Source: JAPOUP01 sp965203605 (GTDB lineage: Bacteria; Pseudomonadota; Alphaproteobacteria; Rhodobacterales; Rhodobacteraceae). From it: a stretch of DNA of 64,000 nt. Shown here one piece after another: positions 26,581 through 36,523 of the stretch. Each line of letters starts with the position of its first letter. Position 1 is the first letter of the stretch. The position numbers were made by a program, and so were the translations under genes. The stretch lies in assembly GCA_965203605.1 (NCBI GenBank), contig OZ241902.1, forward strand, positions 682,001 through 746,000, given 5' to 3'. The notes under the pieces were generated by a model that ran no database searches, had not been told where the DNA came from, and saw nothing but the letters and a program-made list of their open reading frames with translations.

Positions 26581-29373
26581 ATGCGTTTCGGCACAGGGTG
26601 CCATCTGCATCTGATCGATGGCTCAGCGTTCATCTTCCGTGCATATCACGCCCTGCCACCGCTCAAGCGAAAGTCAGATGGGTTGCCGGTGGGGGCGGTC
26701 AGCGGCTTCGTGAACATGCTCTTCAAATTCCTCAGGGAAAGCAACGGTTCCGATGCTCCCACGCACGCCGCGGTGGTCTTCGACTATTCCGGGAAGTCAT
26801 TCCGCAACGACATTTTCCCTGAATACAAAGCTCACCGTCCGCCAACACCAGAGGATCTGGTGCCGCAGTTTCCGTTAACCCGCGACGCCACACGCGCGTT
26901 CAACATCGCCTGTATTGAAGTCGAGGGATACGAAGCCGACGACGTCATCGCGACGCTTGCGCGGCAGGCTCGGGAAGCGCACGGACGAGTGACGATCGTG
27001 AGTTCCGACAAGGATTTGATGCAACTTGTGGGCGGCGGTGTGGAAATGCTGGATCCAATGAAGAACCTCCGTATCGGGGTAGAGGAGGTTGAATCAAAAT
27101 TCGGAGTAGGTCCAGATCGGGTGATCGATGTGCAATCGCTCTCCGGAGACAGCACAGACAACATTCCAGGTGCGCCGGGAATCGGGCCGAAGACGGCGGC
27201 TCTGCTAATCAATGAATACGGAGACCTCGACTCACTGATCGCGCGGGCCAATGAAATCCGCCAACCCAAGCGCCGCCAGACGCTGACCGACAATGCGGAC
27301 CAGATCCGCATTTCGCGAGAGCTGGTGACACTCGACCAAAGCATGGCTCTCGAAATCGGTCTGGATGACCTTGAAGTAAAGGATCCGGAGCCTGAAACGC
27401 TTCTGGAATTCCTCACGTCCATGGAATTCCGCACTGTAACCAAACGTGTGGCAGAGGCTTTTGGCGTTGAGCCGCCGGCTGTTGGGATGCAGGCACGTCA
27501 GTCGCAGGAGGATTCTTCGGAGGTCGTTCCATTCGACCGAACTGCCTATGAGCAGGTCAATGATGCGGTAGCGCTCCAGACGTGGATCGATCGAATTCGC
27601 CAACGCGGCTATGTTGCTGTCGATACAGAAACAACCGGTCTGGACGAAATGCGTTCGGAGCTTGTGGGCATATCGCTCTCGGTCGAGCCGGGGCAGGCTT
27701 GTTATGTGCCGTTGATACACAAAGCGAGTCAGTCTGACGACCTGTTCGGTTCCAATGAACTGGCCAAAGGTCAGATGTCGCCCACCCAGGCACTGGAGAT
27801 GCTCAAGCCGGTGATGGAGGACGACGCCATCCTGAAAATCGGCCAGAACATGAAATACGACGCCAAGATCTTCGCCTGCTACGGCGTTGAGGTCGCGCCA
27901 ATCGATGACACCATGCTCATGAGCTATGCACTCCATGGAGGCAGCCACGGCCATGGCATGGATCTGTTGAGTGATCGATACCTCGGCCACAAGCCGATTT
28001 CGATCAAGGAATTGCTGGGAAGCGGCAAATCGGCCATCACTTTCGACCGGTTGGCTCTAGAACAGGCCACTGAATATGCCGCTGAAGACGCTGACATAAC
28101 CCTGCGACTCTGGAAGGCATTCAAGCCGCAGCTTCATCGCGAACGCGTATCGACAGTCTATGAGACGCTGGAACGACCTATGGTGGCGGTACTGAAGCGC
28201 ATGGAGATGGAGGGTATCACCGTTGACCGGAATGTTCTCTCTCGCATGTCAGAGAAGTTCAGCCAGACAATGGCACGGTTCGAGGAGGAAATTCACGAAC
28301 TTTCTGGCTGCACTTTCAACGTTGGGTCTCCGAAGCAGCTCGGCGAAATACTCTTTGACAAGATGGGCTTTCCCGGTGGCAAGCGCGGCAAGAATGGAGC
28401 CTATTCCACCTCGGCAATCGTGCTGGAGGATCTTGCGACTGAGCATGAAATGCCCGCACGAGTGCTTGACTGGCGACATATTGCCAAGCTGAAGTCGACC
28501 TATACGGATACCCTGCAGGAACATATCAATCCGGATACCGGAAGGGTTCACACATCCTATTCGATCGCAGGTGCATCAACCGGTCGGTTGGCTTCGACCG
28601 ACCCAAACCTTCAGAATATCCCGGTGCGTACTGAAGAAGGTCGCCGTATCCGCGAAGCGTTCGTCGCTGCACCGGGGAAGCTTCTGGTGTCTCTGGATTA
28701 TTCCCAGATCGAACTCAGGATTCTCGCCCATTTCGCCGATATTCCTGAATTGAAGAGAGCATTTGCGGATGGGCTGGATATCCATGCGATGACAGCGTCA
28801 GAAATGTTCAATGTTCCGCTCGAAGAGATGACTCCGGAAATCCGTCGCCAGGCCAAGGCAATTAACTTCGGAGTGATCTATGGGATTTCGGGTTTTGGTC
28901 TCGCTCGCAATCTACGTATTCCGCGTAAAGAGGCTCAGGGTTTCATAGACCGCTATTTCGAACGGTTTCCGGGTATCCGCAATTACATGGATGAGATAGT
29001 TCGGTTCGCCAAGGACAACGGCTATGTCCAGACTCTATTTGGCAGGAAGGTCCATACACCGGATATCAACGCCAAGGGACCTCGTGCGGGATTTGCCCAA
29101 CGGGCAGCAATCAACGCACCGATTCAGGGTACCGCCGCTGATGTGATCCGTCGCGCAATGATCCGCATGGATGCGGCGATTGCGGGTTTGCCGGCCAGGA
29201 TGTTGCTGCAGGTACATGACGAATTGGTCTTCGAGGTTGGGGAAGACGCGATTGAGGCAACTGTAGCGGCGGCTCGAGAAGTGATGGAGAGCGCGGCACA
29301 TCCCATTGTTCAACTTGATGTGCCTTTGACGGTTGATTCTGGGAGGGGTGCCAACTGGTCGGAAGCTCATTGA
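26581..29373 (+). CDS. polA: DNA polymerase I
   Basis: 930 residues, with the three domains in order. The 5' nuclease starts HLIDGSAFIFRAYHALPP and has GAPGIGPKTAALL. The 3'-5' exonuclease keeps DTETTGL, GQNMKYDAKIF and AAEDADITLRL, so proofreading residues are intact. The polymerase domain carries motif A (SLDYSQIELRILAHF), motif B (RRQAKAINFGVIYG) and motif C (LQVHDELVFEV). The start at 26581 is chosen because GGGAG lies 8-9 nt upstream and the 5' nuclease homology begins at once; the frame is open back to 26386. Confidence 0.98.
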   Translation: MRFGTGCHLHLIDGSAFIFRAYHALPPLKRKSDGLPVGAVSGFVNMLFKFLRESNGSDAPTHAAVVFDYSGKSFRNDIFPEYKAHRPPTPEDLVPQFPLTRDATRAFNIACIEVEGYEADDVIATLARQAREAHGRVTIVSSDKDLMQLVGGGVEMLDPMKNLRIGVEEVESKFGVGPDRVIDVQSLSGDSTDNIPGAPGIGPKTAALLINEYGDLDSLIARANEIRQPKRRQTLTDNADQIRISRELVTLDQSMALEIGLDDLEVKDPEPETLLEFLTSMEFRTVTKRVAEAFGVEPPAVGMQARQSQEDSSEVVPFDRTAYEQVNDAVALQTWIDRIRQRGYVAVDTETTGLDEMRSELVGISLSVEPGQACYVPLIHKASQSDDLFGSNELAKGQMSPTQALEMLKPVMEDDAILKIGQNMKYDAKIFACYGVEVAPIDDTMLMSYALHGGSHGHGMDLLSDRYLGHKPISIKELLGSGKSAITFDRLALEQATEYAAEDADITLRLWKAFKPQLHRERVSTVYETLERPMVAVLKRMEMEGITVDRNVLSRMSEKFSQTMARFEEEIHELSGCTFNVGSPKQLGEILFDKMGFPGGKRGKNGAYSTSAIVLEDLATEHEMPARVLDWRHIAKLKSTYTDTLQEHINPDTGRVHTSYSIAGASTGRLASTDPNLQNIPVRTEEGRRIREAFVAAPGKLLVSLDYSQIELRILAHFADIPELKRAFADGLDIHAMTASEMFNVPLEEMTPEIRRQAKAINFGVIYGISGFGLARNLRIPRKEAQGFIDRYFERFPGIRNYMDEIVRFAKDNGYVQTLFGRKVHTPDINAKGPRAGFAQRAAINAPIQGTAADVIRRAMIRMDAAIAGLPARMLLQVHDELVFEVGEDAIEATVAAAREVMESAAHPIVQLDVPLTVDSGRGANWSEAH

Positions 29374-29473
29374 ACAGGCCGCAGGTGTTCTGTCGCTTGC
29401 CCGGGCACTCCTTTGGTGAGTGTCAGTTGATTCATTTGATGGACAATCCTGTTTTGACGGTTGGATCAACCTG

Positions 29474-30061
29474 ATGGCACCGGCTGCGGAAAATGCCGAA
29501 AGTGTTGAGGTTCGGTGTCGTTCGGAACTTCGGGCGTGGCTGTCTTCGCACCATGGTCAGGCCGAGTCAGTTTGGCTGGTGACATGGAAGAAGCATACGC
29601 CGTATTACCTTCCATACGGCGAGATGATTGAGGAATTGCTTTGCTGGGGGTGGATCGACAGCCAGACAAGAAGAGTCGATTCGGATCGGACGAGTGTGCT
29701 GGTCGCGCCCAGGAACTCGAAATCGGCCTGGTCTGCGGTCAACAAGTCCAAGGTTGAAGCTGCGCGTGCCAACGGTTTGATGATGCCTGCTGGAGAGGCA
29801 CTGATCGCGGCGGCGAGAGCCAACGGAATGTGGAAATTCCTCGAAGACGTGGAGAGGTTGGAACGACCGGCTGACCTGGATACTGCGCTTGGAAGGTCCA
29901 TCGAAGTTTGGGAAAGCTGGCCCCGAAGCATAAGGCGTGCGACACTGGAATGGATAAAGACCGCAAAGACGGAAAGAACCCGGAAGAGGCGGATTGGGGA
30001 GGCATCGGCAGCAGCGCGGAAGGGGCGAAGGCCCAAGCCGTTTTCGCGGCAAAGGCCGTGA
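29474..30061 (+). CDS. YdeI/OmpD-associated family protein
   Basis: 195 residues. Characteristic blocks are SVWLVTWKKHTPYYLPYGEMIEE, LCWGWIDSQTRRVD, PRNSKSAWSAVNK and the C-terminal WIKTAKTERTRKRRIGEA. These proteins are cytosolic; E. coli-type relatives are linked to resistance to antimicrobial peptides, but the biochemical function is unknown. The ATG at 29474 is preferred to the frame start at 29420. It lies 100 bp after polA on the same strand and may be co-transcribed. Confidence 0.8.
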   Translation: MAPAAENAESVEVRCRSELRAWLSSHHGQAESVWLVTWKKHTPYYLPYGEMIEELLCWGWIDSQTRRVDSDRTSVLVAPRNSKSAWSAVNKSKVEAARANGLMMPAGEALIAAARANGMWKFLEDVERLERPADLDTALGRSIEVWESWPRSIRRATLEWIKTAKTERTRKRRIGEASAAARKGRRPKPFSRQRP

Positions 30062-30434
30062 CCTCAAGATCCGTGCATGTGCGCAGGTCAACCGTAGCGA
30101 CAGTTTTTCCGGGTTTGAGCGCAGCGCAGGTCTGTTTCGCGGACCGGGCAGATTGACGTGACGTCCCTGGATTGAGTTGTCTGCCAAATCGAATCCATGC
30201 ATTTCGGTCTGGAAGCGCCGCGGGTGAGAATAGGAGGCGAAGTGAGACTGCGCAGTTCTGGCCGCGATCAACCGAGAAGCGGCATTCAAAGTTCCGGGTG
30301 CGTGCCACTTCCTGGACTTGCCTCGAATTCTCACTAGGTTCTGAGCGGTGGTCGAGGTGCGCGGAGGGTTGAGACTCTACCCCTGTTGATTTCGGTCCGG
30401 TTGCTAGCGATTGCCCTCGCGCAAAGAAATTACC
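30062..30434. other. Convergent spacer
   Basis: 370 bp between the YdeI-like gene and the AlkB-like gene. Nothing was recognised. Confidence 0.4.
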
Positions 30435-31840
30435 TCACTTGTGGCAGTTCACGGCACGAAAGGTAAGTGAAATTCTTCGGCCTCGATCCATCCGTTTTTT
30501 GCCGCCCCCGTCATGCCTTGGTTCCCTTTTTCGGGTGGGAATTTCATGGGTCCATTTGTATCGTGCGTCCCCGCTCATGATCGCAACACTTCGCCGCTCG
30601 AGGGGAATTGAGAATTTGGGTTTCTTGCTGCGCCGAAAAATCATTTCCCAAGTTTCGAGCAGACTGATCGTCGCGATATGTTCGGCAAAGTCGTCTGTCT
30701 TGTCGATATGTTTCGAGATACCTTGATCTTTGCAGTATTCATTGACAATCACTTGGTTCGGTAGGGTCGAGACCAATCGTTGTTCCAGCAGTCTTCGCGC
30801 CAGATCCATCGCCCATTCAGGCAGGTCGCCAATTCGTGCGGAATCGTCGATCATCCGTTTGCTGTAGTCGTAGCGCCAACCATAGTGCTGGACCCTGCGC
30901 TTGATGGGATTGATCCATTCAGCCTGATCAAGTTGATCCACAAGTGATCTTTCTTCATCCTCAGAGATGAAATCCGGCAGGTATACCAAACCCGGAACGT
31001 CATGGATTTCACAGCGACGCGAGACCATCGGCTGTTCGGGTGCAACATACGGTTCAATTTCCAGATTCTGGTTGACATTGGCTGGAAGGTCAGGCACGAT
31101 CCCTTGGCCTGTGGCCAAAAGGCGGTGAAACTCATCCTGATTGATGGATTCACGTATTTGGGCATCCGCGGAAAGCCGAACTCTCATGTCGCCCTTGGCT
31201 ACGAGATATTCACCATCAATCAACAGCGATCCGGTACCTGTTGTTATGTGGCGTCCTTCCGGCAAGGACAGATATCGGTCGAGGCAAGTCCACCCCAGAC
31301 AGCGGGCCATATCCCTTGCAGCTTTGTCGGAGACCACGTCTGAAAGATCGGCGTTGTACGTACCACTTGCCCCGAGACTGCCATTGCTTTCGCAACAACT
31401 CAGCGCCGCGCCAGATCAGCGTAAAACCGTCGCGCTTCGGAGCCACTTCAATTGGTGCCCTTTGGCACGGGGGCAGCGCTTCTGGAATATCGAATTCCGT
31501 TGATTGCACCAAAGCACGAGTTGCGATGGCCTCATTCAACTCCCTGACGCCTCGGAAACTTCTGCCCAAAGCCCGATATCCAATACGCCACCCGCACAGA
31601 ATTGCGGCGGCCCACCAAACTGACGGTGAAAGATCTGGAAAGTCTTTCGCCCAGGCTTTGAACATTGCTGGCTCAAGTCTTAGCAGAACGAGTTGAACGG
31701 CGAGACCCGCTCCATCTTGCTCGCGTCGGTCGCAGCTAATTTGGTCATTTGCATCCAGCAACCGCCGGGTTTGCGCCAACCACTTATCTGGGATTTGGCC
31801 ACTGTCGCTGACACTTGCCTCTTGCGCTATCAATTCTGCG
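30435..31840 (-). pseudogene. AlkB-type dioxygenase gene with an N-terminal extension, frameshifted and 5'-truncated
   Basis: The 3' part (30435 to about 31370) encodes an AlkB-like Fe(II)/2-oxoglutarate dioxygenase with all catalytic residues: NQVIVNEY, the HID metal pair in KHIDKTDD, KWTHEIPTR, and RISLTFR. The 5' part (about 31340-31840) is in another frame and encodes a protein-like region (WWAAAILCGWRIGYRALG, GFTLIWRGAELLRKQW) that continues naturally into the AlkB frame at SGTYNADLSDVVSDKAARD. So one frameshift lies near 31350-31390. The 5' end runs into an IS1595-type element at 31840, and the original start codon is lost. The N-terminal region is not a domain I recognise. Two overlapping genes instead of one broken gene is a weaker alternative. 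Confidence 0.65.
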
Positions 31841-33080
31841 CAAAGGCTTATCCCTTTGACCAAGGCGGATCAATATTCTGTGTCGGAGGGGGTTGACGCG
31901 GCGTTGTGTTCGCCTTGTGTTCCTCCCATGCCAGACCGATGGAAAGACGACCGCCCCAGGTCCCGCCAGGAGTCCGGGGAGCTTTTCCCGGACGACGGCG
32001 CCTGCGCCCGGCGCCTTGCGGAGCTGCGCTGGGGCAGGGGCTTCGCGTGCCCCGCCTGCGGCGGGACGAGGGGCTGGGAGCCGAGGGCGGGCGCTGCCGC
32101 CGGGAGTGCGCGGACTGCGGCCGCCAGACCTCGGTGACGGCCGGAACGGTGATGCACCGCTCCCACCTTCCGCTCAGGACGTGGTTCCTTGCGGCCCATC
32201 TCATGGCGACGCACTCCAACGGCATCTCCGCGCTGCATCTCCAGGCGCAGCTGGGCATCGGAAGCTACAAGAGCGCCTGGCTGCCGCTCCGGAAGCTGCG
32301 GCGGGCCATGGTGGACCCGGACCGGAGCCCGCTGCAGGGGATCGCGGAGGTGGACGGGGCGTCGATGCCCTGCCGCGACGGCGGCGGCGGGGAGGGCGGC
32401 GGGGAGAGGGGCGTGGCAGGCCGGGGCCGCAGCGCGGCGGGCCGGATCCCCGTCGCCGGGGCCGTGGAGCTGTCGGAGGACGGCAGTTCACGCCGCATCC
32501 GGCTGGAGACGGTCGGGGACTACGGCGCCGAAGCGCTCCATGGCTTCATCGCCGGGGCGGTCGCGCCGGGCGCCTGGACCGTCACCGACGGGTGGAGCGG
32601 ATACACCGGGCTGCCGGACAGCCCGCGCGGGCGCAGGGTGGCCGGCGGCCGCCCGGCCCACAAGGTCCTGAGCTGGATCCACCGGGTGTTCCCCGACCTC
32701 AGGCGCTGGGCCATGGGCGTGTACCACGGGCTGCGCAGGAAGCGCGCCCAGCGCTACCTGGACGAATTCGTCCTGCGATGGAACCGCCGCCGCCACCGGC
32801 GGACCTCGTTCGAGCGACTCCTTGGCATCGGCCTCGGCCTGCCGCCCGCGACGTACCGCGACCTCACCGACGTGGCAGCCTGACGCCCGCGGACCCGCGC
32901 CCGGACTCCGCCCCGGCCCGCGGCGCCGACCCCCAGTCCCCCCCGAATCCCGATCCTTCTGGCTCCGGACGGGCCGCCGCGTGGCGGCGGCGGCCCGGAT
33001 TCCGCCGGAATCCGGGGAACCAGCCGTCAGACCGCCGGCACAACATGTTGCGGTGCCGTGGTCAAAGGGATAAGCCTTTG
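31841..33080. mobile_element. GC-rich IS1595-type element (ISSpo3-like), no target duplication
   Basis: Inverted repeats at 31841-31866 and 33055-33080 match at 25 of 26 positions (CAAAGGCTTATCCC outer part). The interior is strikingly GC-rich compared with the flanks. No 8-bp duplication is visible at the borders, and the left and right flanks belong to different genes (AlkB-like on one side, a VapC fragment on the other). A deletion or recombination at this element is therefore likely. Confidence 0.85.
31928..32883 (+). pseudogene. IS1595-type transposase with one frameshift
   Basis: The N-terminal zinc ribbon starts MPDRWKDDRPRSRQ and contains FACPACGGTRGWE. The continuation CRRECADCGRQTSVTAGTV is one frame off, placing a frameshift near 32080. 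The catalytic part is intact (IAEVDGASMPCR, TVTDGWSGYTG, HRVFPDLRRWAMGVYHGL). It would be about 318 residues if fused. Programmed frameshifting is possible, but a simple inactivating indel is likelier. Confidence 0.8.
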
Positions 33081-33081
33081 T

Positions 33082-33189
33082 GACCATTGGGCGCTCGCTG
33101 GCAGGACGTTGGCCACGCGCAACGTGCGGGACTTCATGGATACCGGGATCTGCATGATTGATCCTTGGACAAACTGTATGAGTGCCTAG
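33082..33189 (+). pseudogene. C-terminal fragment of a VapC-type PIN toxin
   Basis: The frame from the IS edge reads TLATRNVRDFMDTGICMIDPW and stops at 33187-33189. That is the final strand and helix of VapC toxins (typical consensus VTRNVRDFEGTGVxxINPW). Everything upstream has been replaced by the IS1595-type element. Confidence 0.75.
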
Positions 33190-33611
33190 CCTGAACCAGT
33201 TTCATTTTCTGCGAAGGAACCCGATTTGTGGCGCGAAGAGTTCTTGGCTGGCACTTGCTCCGGATACCTTCAAGAGAACTCAAATCGATCCCTGTGAGTC
33301 GAAACTTGATAGAGGCAAAGGGAATTGAACCTGACAGGGCGCCTCATACCCCCAATATCATGCCATTCTGGTACAAATTGAGGGACGAAGTGGAACCATG
33401 TTTGATTCTACGATTCCCTGACCGACTTGCCGTTCGAGACCGTAACTTTCGGTTCCAGCACGTTAATGTGGCGTTCGGAATAACCGAAATTAGGAGGCTG
33501 GCCTGGAACCCAAGGTAAATTTTTCCGATTGACTCTCTGTGGTCTTCGAAATTGAATTCTTCGGATGGGGTGCCTGACTGATTGGCACTCCAACGCACAT
33601 AAAACCTATGG
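33190..33611. other. Spacer upstream of the glycerol operon
   Basis: 420 bp with no convincing gene. It should contain the promoter of glpV. The GlpR-type regulator and glpD dehydrogenase genes found next to this operon in rhizobia are absent here. Confidence 0.45.
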
Positions 33612-35357
33612 ATGACGATAATGCGGAAATACCTTCTCTCCGCGATTGCGTCGTCGGCGATGCTTGCGTCCGGTGGCGCGGCTCACGCCGATATCGCGGC
33701 AGCGGAAAAATGGATCGACGATGAATTCCAGCCTTCGGCTCTGTCCCGGGATGAACAGATGGCTGAGATGGAATGGTTCATCAAGGCGGCGGAACCATTC
33801 GCCGGAATGGAAATCAACGTACTGTCAGAAACCATTCCGACGCATTCCTACGAATCCGAAACGCTTACCAAGGCTTTCGAGGAAATCACCGGCATCAAGG
33901 TCAATCACCAGCTTCTGGGAGAGGGAGAAGTCGTGCAGGCTGTCCAGACCCAGATGCAGACCCAGCGAAATCTCTACGACGGTTATGTCAACGACTCGGA
34001 CCTGATTGGAACCCACGCACGGCTGCAGTTGGCCTATAACCTTTCGGACCAGATGAATGGCGACTGGGCGGCAACAACCAACCCAGGCCTCGATCTCGAT
34101 GACTTCATCGGAGCGTCCTTCACCACCGGTCCAGACGGCAAGCTCTATCAGCTGCCCGACCAGCAATTCGCGAACCTTTACTGGTTCCGTAAGGACTGGT
34201 TTGACAGGGAAGATATTCAGGCCCAGTTCAAGGAAATCTATGGCTATGATCTCGGCGTGCCGGTGAATTGGTCCGCCTATGAAGACATCGCTGAATTCTT
34301 CAGCGTACACGTTCAGGAAATCGACGGCGTGCGGGTTTACGGCCACATGGATTACGGCAAGCGCGCTCCCGATCTCGGCTGGCGGATGACCGATGCATGG
34401 CTCTCCATGGCCGGTGCCGGTGATGTGGGTGAACCGAACGGCATTCCGGTCGACGAATGGGGAATCCGCATGGAAGCGGGTTCGTGCAATCCGGCCGGCG
34501 CAAGCGTAAGCAGAGGCGGGGCGGCCAATGGTCCGGCGGCGGTCTATGCGATCCGCAAGTGGGACGAATGGCTCAGGAACTATGCGCCTCCAGGTGCGGC
34601 GTCCTACGACTTCTACCAGTCGCTGCCGGCGCTTTCGCAAGGCAACGTCGCACAGCAGATCTTTTGGTACACCGCCTTTACCGCTGACATGGTGAAGTCG
34701 CAGGCTGACGGGAACAACACGGTCGATGCTGACGGCAGCCCGCTTTGGCGGATGGCCCCGAGCCCACACGGGCCATATTGGACGGAAGGCCAGAAGGTCG
34801 GTTATCAGGATGCCGGTTCCTGGACGTTCCTGAAGTCCACACCATCGGATCGGGCACAGGCTGCCTGGCTATACGCCCAGTTCGTCACATCAAAGACAGT
34901 GGATGTCCACAAGTCCCATGTTGGATTGACCTTCATCCGCGATTCGACGGCGAATCACGAAAGTTTCACTGAGCGTGCGCCGAAGCTCGGCGGACTTGTC
35001 GAGTTCTACCGTTCTCCAGACCGTGTGGCTTGGTCGCCGACCGGAATTAACGTTCCGGACTATCCTAAGCTCGCACAGATCTGGTGGCAGCAGATCGGTG
35101 ATGTGAACTCGGGGGCGTTCACCCCGCAGCAGGCGATGGACCGCCTTGCCGAGGAGATGGACACGACCATGGCGCGAATGCAGGCTGCTGACGAGGCTGC
35201 CAATGTCTATGGTGGCTGCGGTCCGCGGCTCAATAAGGAAAGCGATCCCGAATACTGGCTGAGCCAGCCCGGAGCGCCGAAGGCAAAACTCGAGAACGAG
35301 AAGCCGCAGGGTGAGACGGTCAGGTACGAAGAGATCGTTGCCCGCTGGAACCGGTAA
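33612..35357 (+). CDS. glpV: Glycerol ABC transporter, periplasmic binding protein
   Basis: 581 residues with a signal peptide (LLSAIASSAMLASGGAAHA). This large family-1 solute-binding protein is the type associated with GlpSTPQU of rhizobia. Blocks such as GLDLDDFIGASFTTGPDGKLY and NLYWFRKDWF belong to this group. The neighbouring DUF2160 gene (glpU), found only in this transporter type, makes the glycerol assignment convincing, although substrate is inferred from homology. In rhizobia glpV is last; here it is first, separated from glpS by a strong hairpin. An ATG at 33621 is an alternative start. Confidence 0.85.
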   Translation: MTIMRKYLLSAIASSAMLASGGAAHADIAAAEKWIDDEFQPSALSRDEQMAEMEWFIKAAEPFAGMEINVLSETIPTHSYESETLTKAFEEITGIKVNHQLLGEGEVVQAVQTQMQTQRNLYDGYVNDSDLIGTHARLQLAYNLSDQMNGDWAATTNPGLDLDDFIGASFTTGPDGKLYQLPDQQFANLYWFRKDWFDREDIQAQFKEIYGYDLGVPVNWSAYEDIAEFFSVHVQEIDGVRVYGHMDYGKRAPDLGWRMTDAWLSMAGAGDVGEPNGIPVDEWGIRMEAGSCNPAGASVSRGGAANGPAAVYAIRKWDEWLRNYAPPGAASYDFYQSLPALSQGNVAQQIFWYTAFTADMVKSQADGNNTVDADGSPLWRMAPSPHGPYWTEGQKVGYQDAGSWTFLKSTPSDRAQAAWLYAQFVTSKTVDVHKSHVGLTFIRDSTANHESFTERAPKLGGLVEFYRSPDRVAWSPTGINVPDYPKLAQIWWQQIGDVNSGAFTPQQAMDRLAEEMDTTMARMQAADEAANVYGGCGPRLNKESDPEYWLSQPGAPKAKLENEKPQGETVRYEEIVARWNR

Positions 35358-35364
35358 ACACCAC

Positions 35365-35390
35365 GGTGGAGCATCCTTGGATGCTCCACC
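35365..35390. terminator. Perfect hairpin between glpV and glpS
   Basis: GGTGGAGCATCC and GGATGCTCCACC form 12-bp perfect arms with a 2-nt spacer, 7 bp after the glpV stop. It is not followed by a T-run. It is better read as an attenuator or mRNA-stabilising element that lets the binding protein be made in excess over the membrane components. Confidence 0.65.
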
Positions 35391-35443
35391 AATCCCAGAG
35401 ATTATGAGCCATAGTTTGGCAAGAAATTCCTGCAGGAAACTTG

Positions 35444-36523
35444 ATGGCGCTGGAACTTAGAAACGTTTCGAAGGTTGTCGGCGCTGAGACCCACATCCAC
35501 GAAACGTCGCTGGAACTTGAGTCTGGCGGATTCAACGTCCTTCTTGGTTCTACGAACGCCGGAAAGAGCACGCTCATCAAGCTGATGGCTGGCCTGGAGC
35601 GACCGTCGGACGGTGAGGTCTGGGTGGATGGGCAGAACGTTACTGGCCGGAATCCGCAAAGGCGAAACATTGCCTTGGTGCATCAGTTCTTCATCAATTA
35701 TCCTCATATGACCGTCTACGAGAACATCGCCTCGCCGCTACGGGTTGCGGGCGTGGAGAAATCCGACATTGATCGCCGCGTGCATGACGCGGCTGATGTC
35801 CTTCAGCTTCGGCCGATGCTGGCCCGCCGTCCGCAGGAGCTTTCGGGTGGACAGCAGCAACGCACGGCTCTGGCCCGCGCGATCGTCAAGGAATCAAAGG
35901 CGATCTTTCTGGACGAGCCGCTGGCAAATCTCGATTACAAGCTACGGGAGGAGTTAAGGGAGCAGCTTCCGGACATTCTTGGTGAACGTGGAACGGTGGT
36001 TGTCTATGCAACCTCGGATCCGACCGAGGCGCTACTGCTGGGCGGACACACTGCATTGGTACATGAAGGTCGGATCACCCAGTTCGGGGAAACCACTGGA
36101 ATCTACCGCTCCCCCGCCGATCTCGTCTCTGCAAAGGTGTTTTCGGATCCGCCGATCAACCTTGCCCAGATCCAGAAACGCGGGGATCAGATTCAACTGG
36201 ATGACCTGGGATGGCAGGCTTCTGGCGAGGCGCTGGCGCTCCCTGATGGGACCTATACTTTGGGAGTCCGTCCTCATCACATAACTCCTGCGCTACCAGG
36301 AGCGCCGTCGATTCCAATTCAGGACCGAGTGGAAATCACCGAGCTCAGTGGTTCGGAAAGTGTTGCGTATTTCTCTCTGGGAGGTCGGAATTGGATCAGC
36401 TTGGCTGCGGGCACCCATCCATATCGGGTGGGCGAGATGCACGAGTTTCATCTTTTGCCCGAGCAGTGTTTCTACTTTGATGGAAAGGGTGCGCTCGTGG
36501 CAAAGGGAAGCGCCCATGGCTAG
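35444..36523 (+). CDS. glpS: Glycerol ABC transporter ATPase GlpS
   Basis: 359 residues, MalK-like ATPase with a C-terminal TOBE-type domain. Walker A is GSTNAGKST and the signature LSGGQQQR is canonical, with Walker B AIFLDEPLANLD. The switch (H-loop) position, normally VTHDQxEA, reads YATSDPTEA, so the histidine is replaced by serine. The start is the ATG at 35444 with CAGGAA upstream; a TTG at 35441 is less likely. It overlaps glpT by 8 bp. Together with GlpT it forms the ATPase pair. Confidence 0.87.
   Translation: MALELRNVSKVVGAETHIHETSLELESGGFNVLLGSTNAGKSTLIKLMAGLERPSDGEVWVDGQNVTGRNPQRRNIALVHQFFINYPHMTVYENIASPLRVAGVEKSDIDRRVHDAADVLQLRPMLARRPQELSGGQQQRTALARAIVKESKAIFLDEPLANLDYKLREELREQLPDILGERGTVVVYATSDPTEALLLGGHTALVHEGRITQFGETTGIYRSPADLVSAKVFSDPPINLAQIQKRGDQIQLDDLGWQASGEALALPDGTYTLGVRPHHITPALPGAPSIPIQDRVEITELSGSESVAYFSLGGRNWISLAAGTHPYRVGEMHEFHLLPEQCFYFDGKGALVAKGSAHG

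Noticed and set aside
32189..33087. Long frames antisense and out of phase in the GC-rich IS1595-type element
   Set aside because: High GC suppresses stop codons; these are shadows of the transposase with Arg/Pro/Ala-rich composition.
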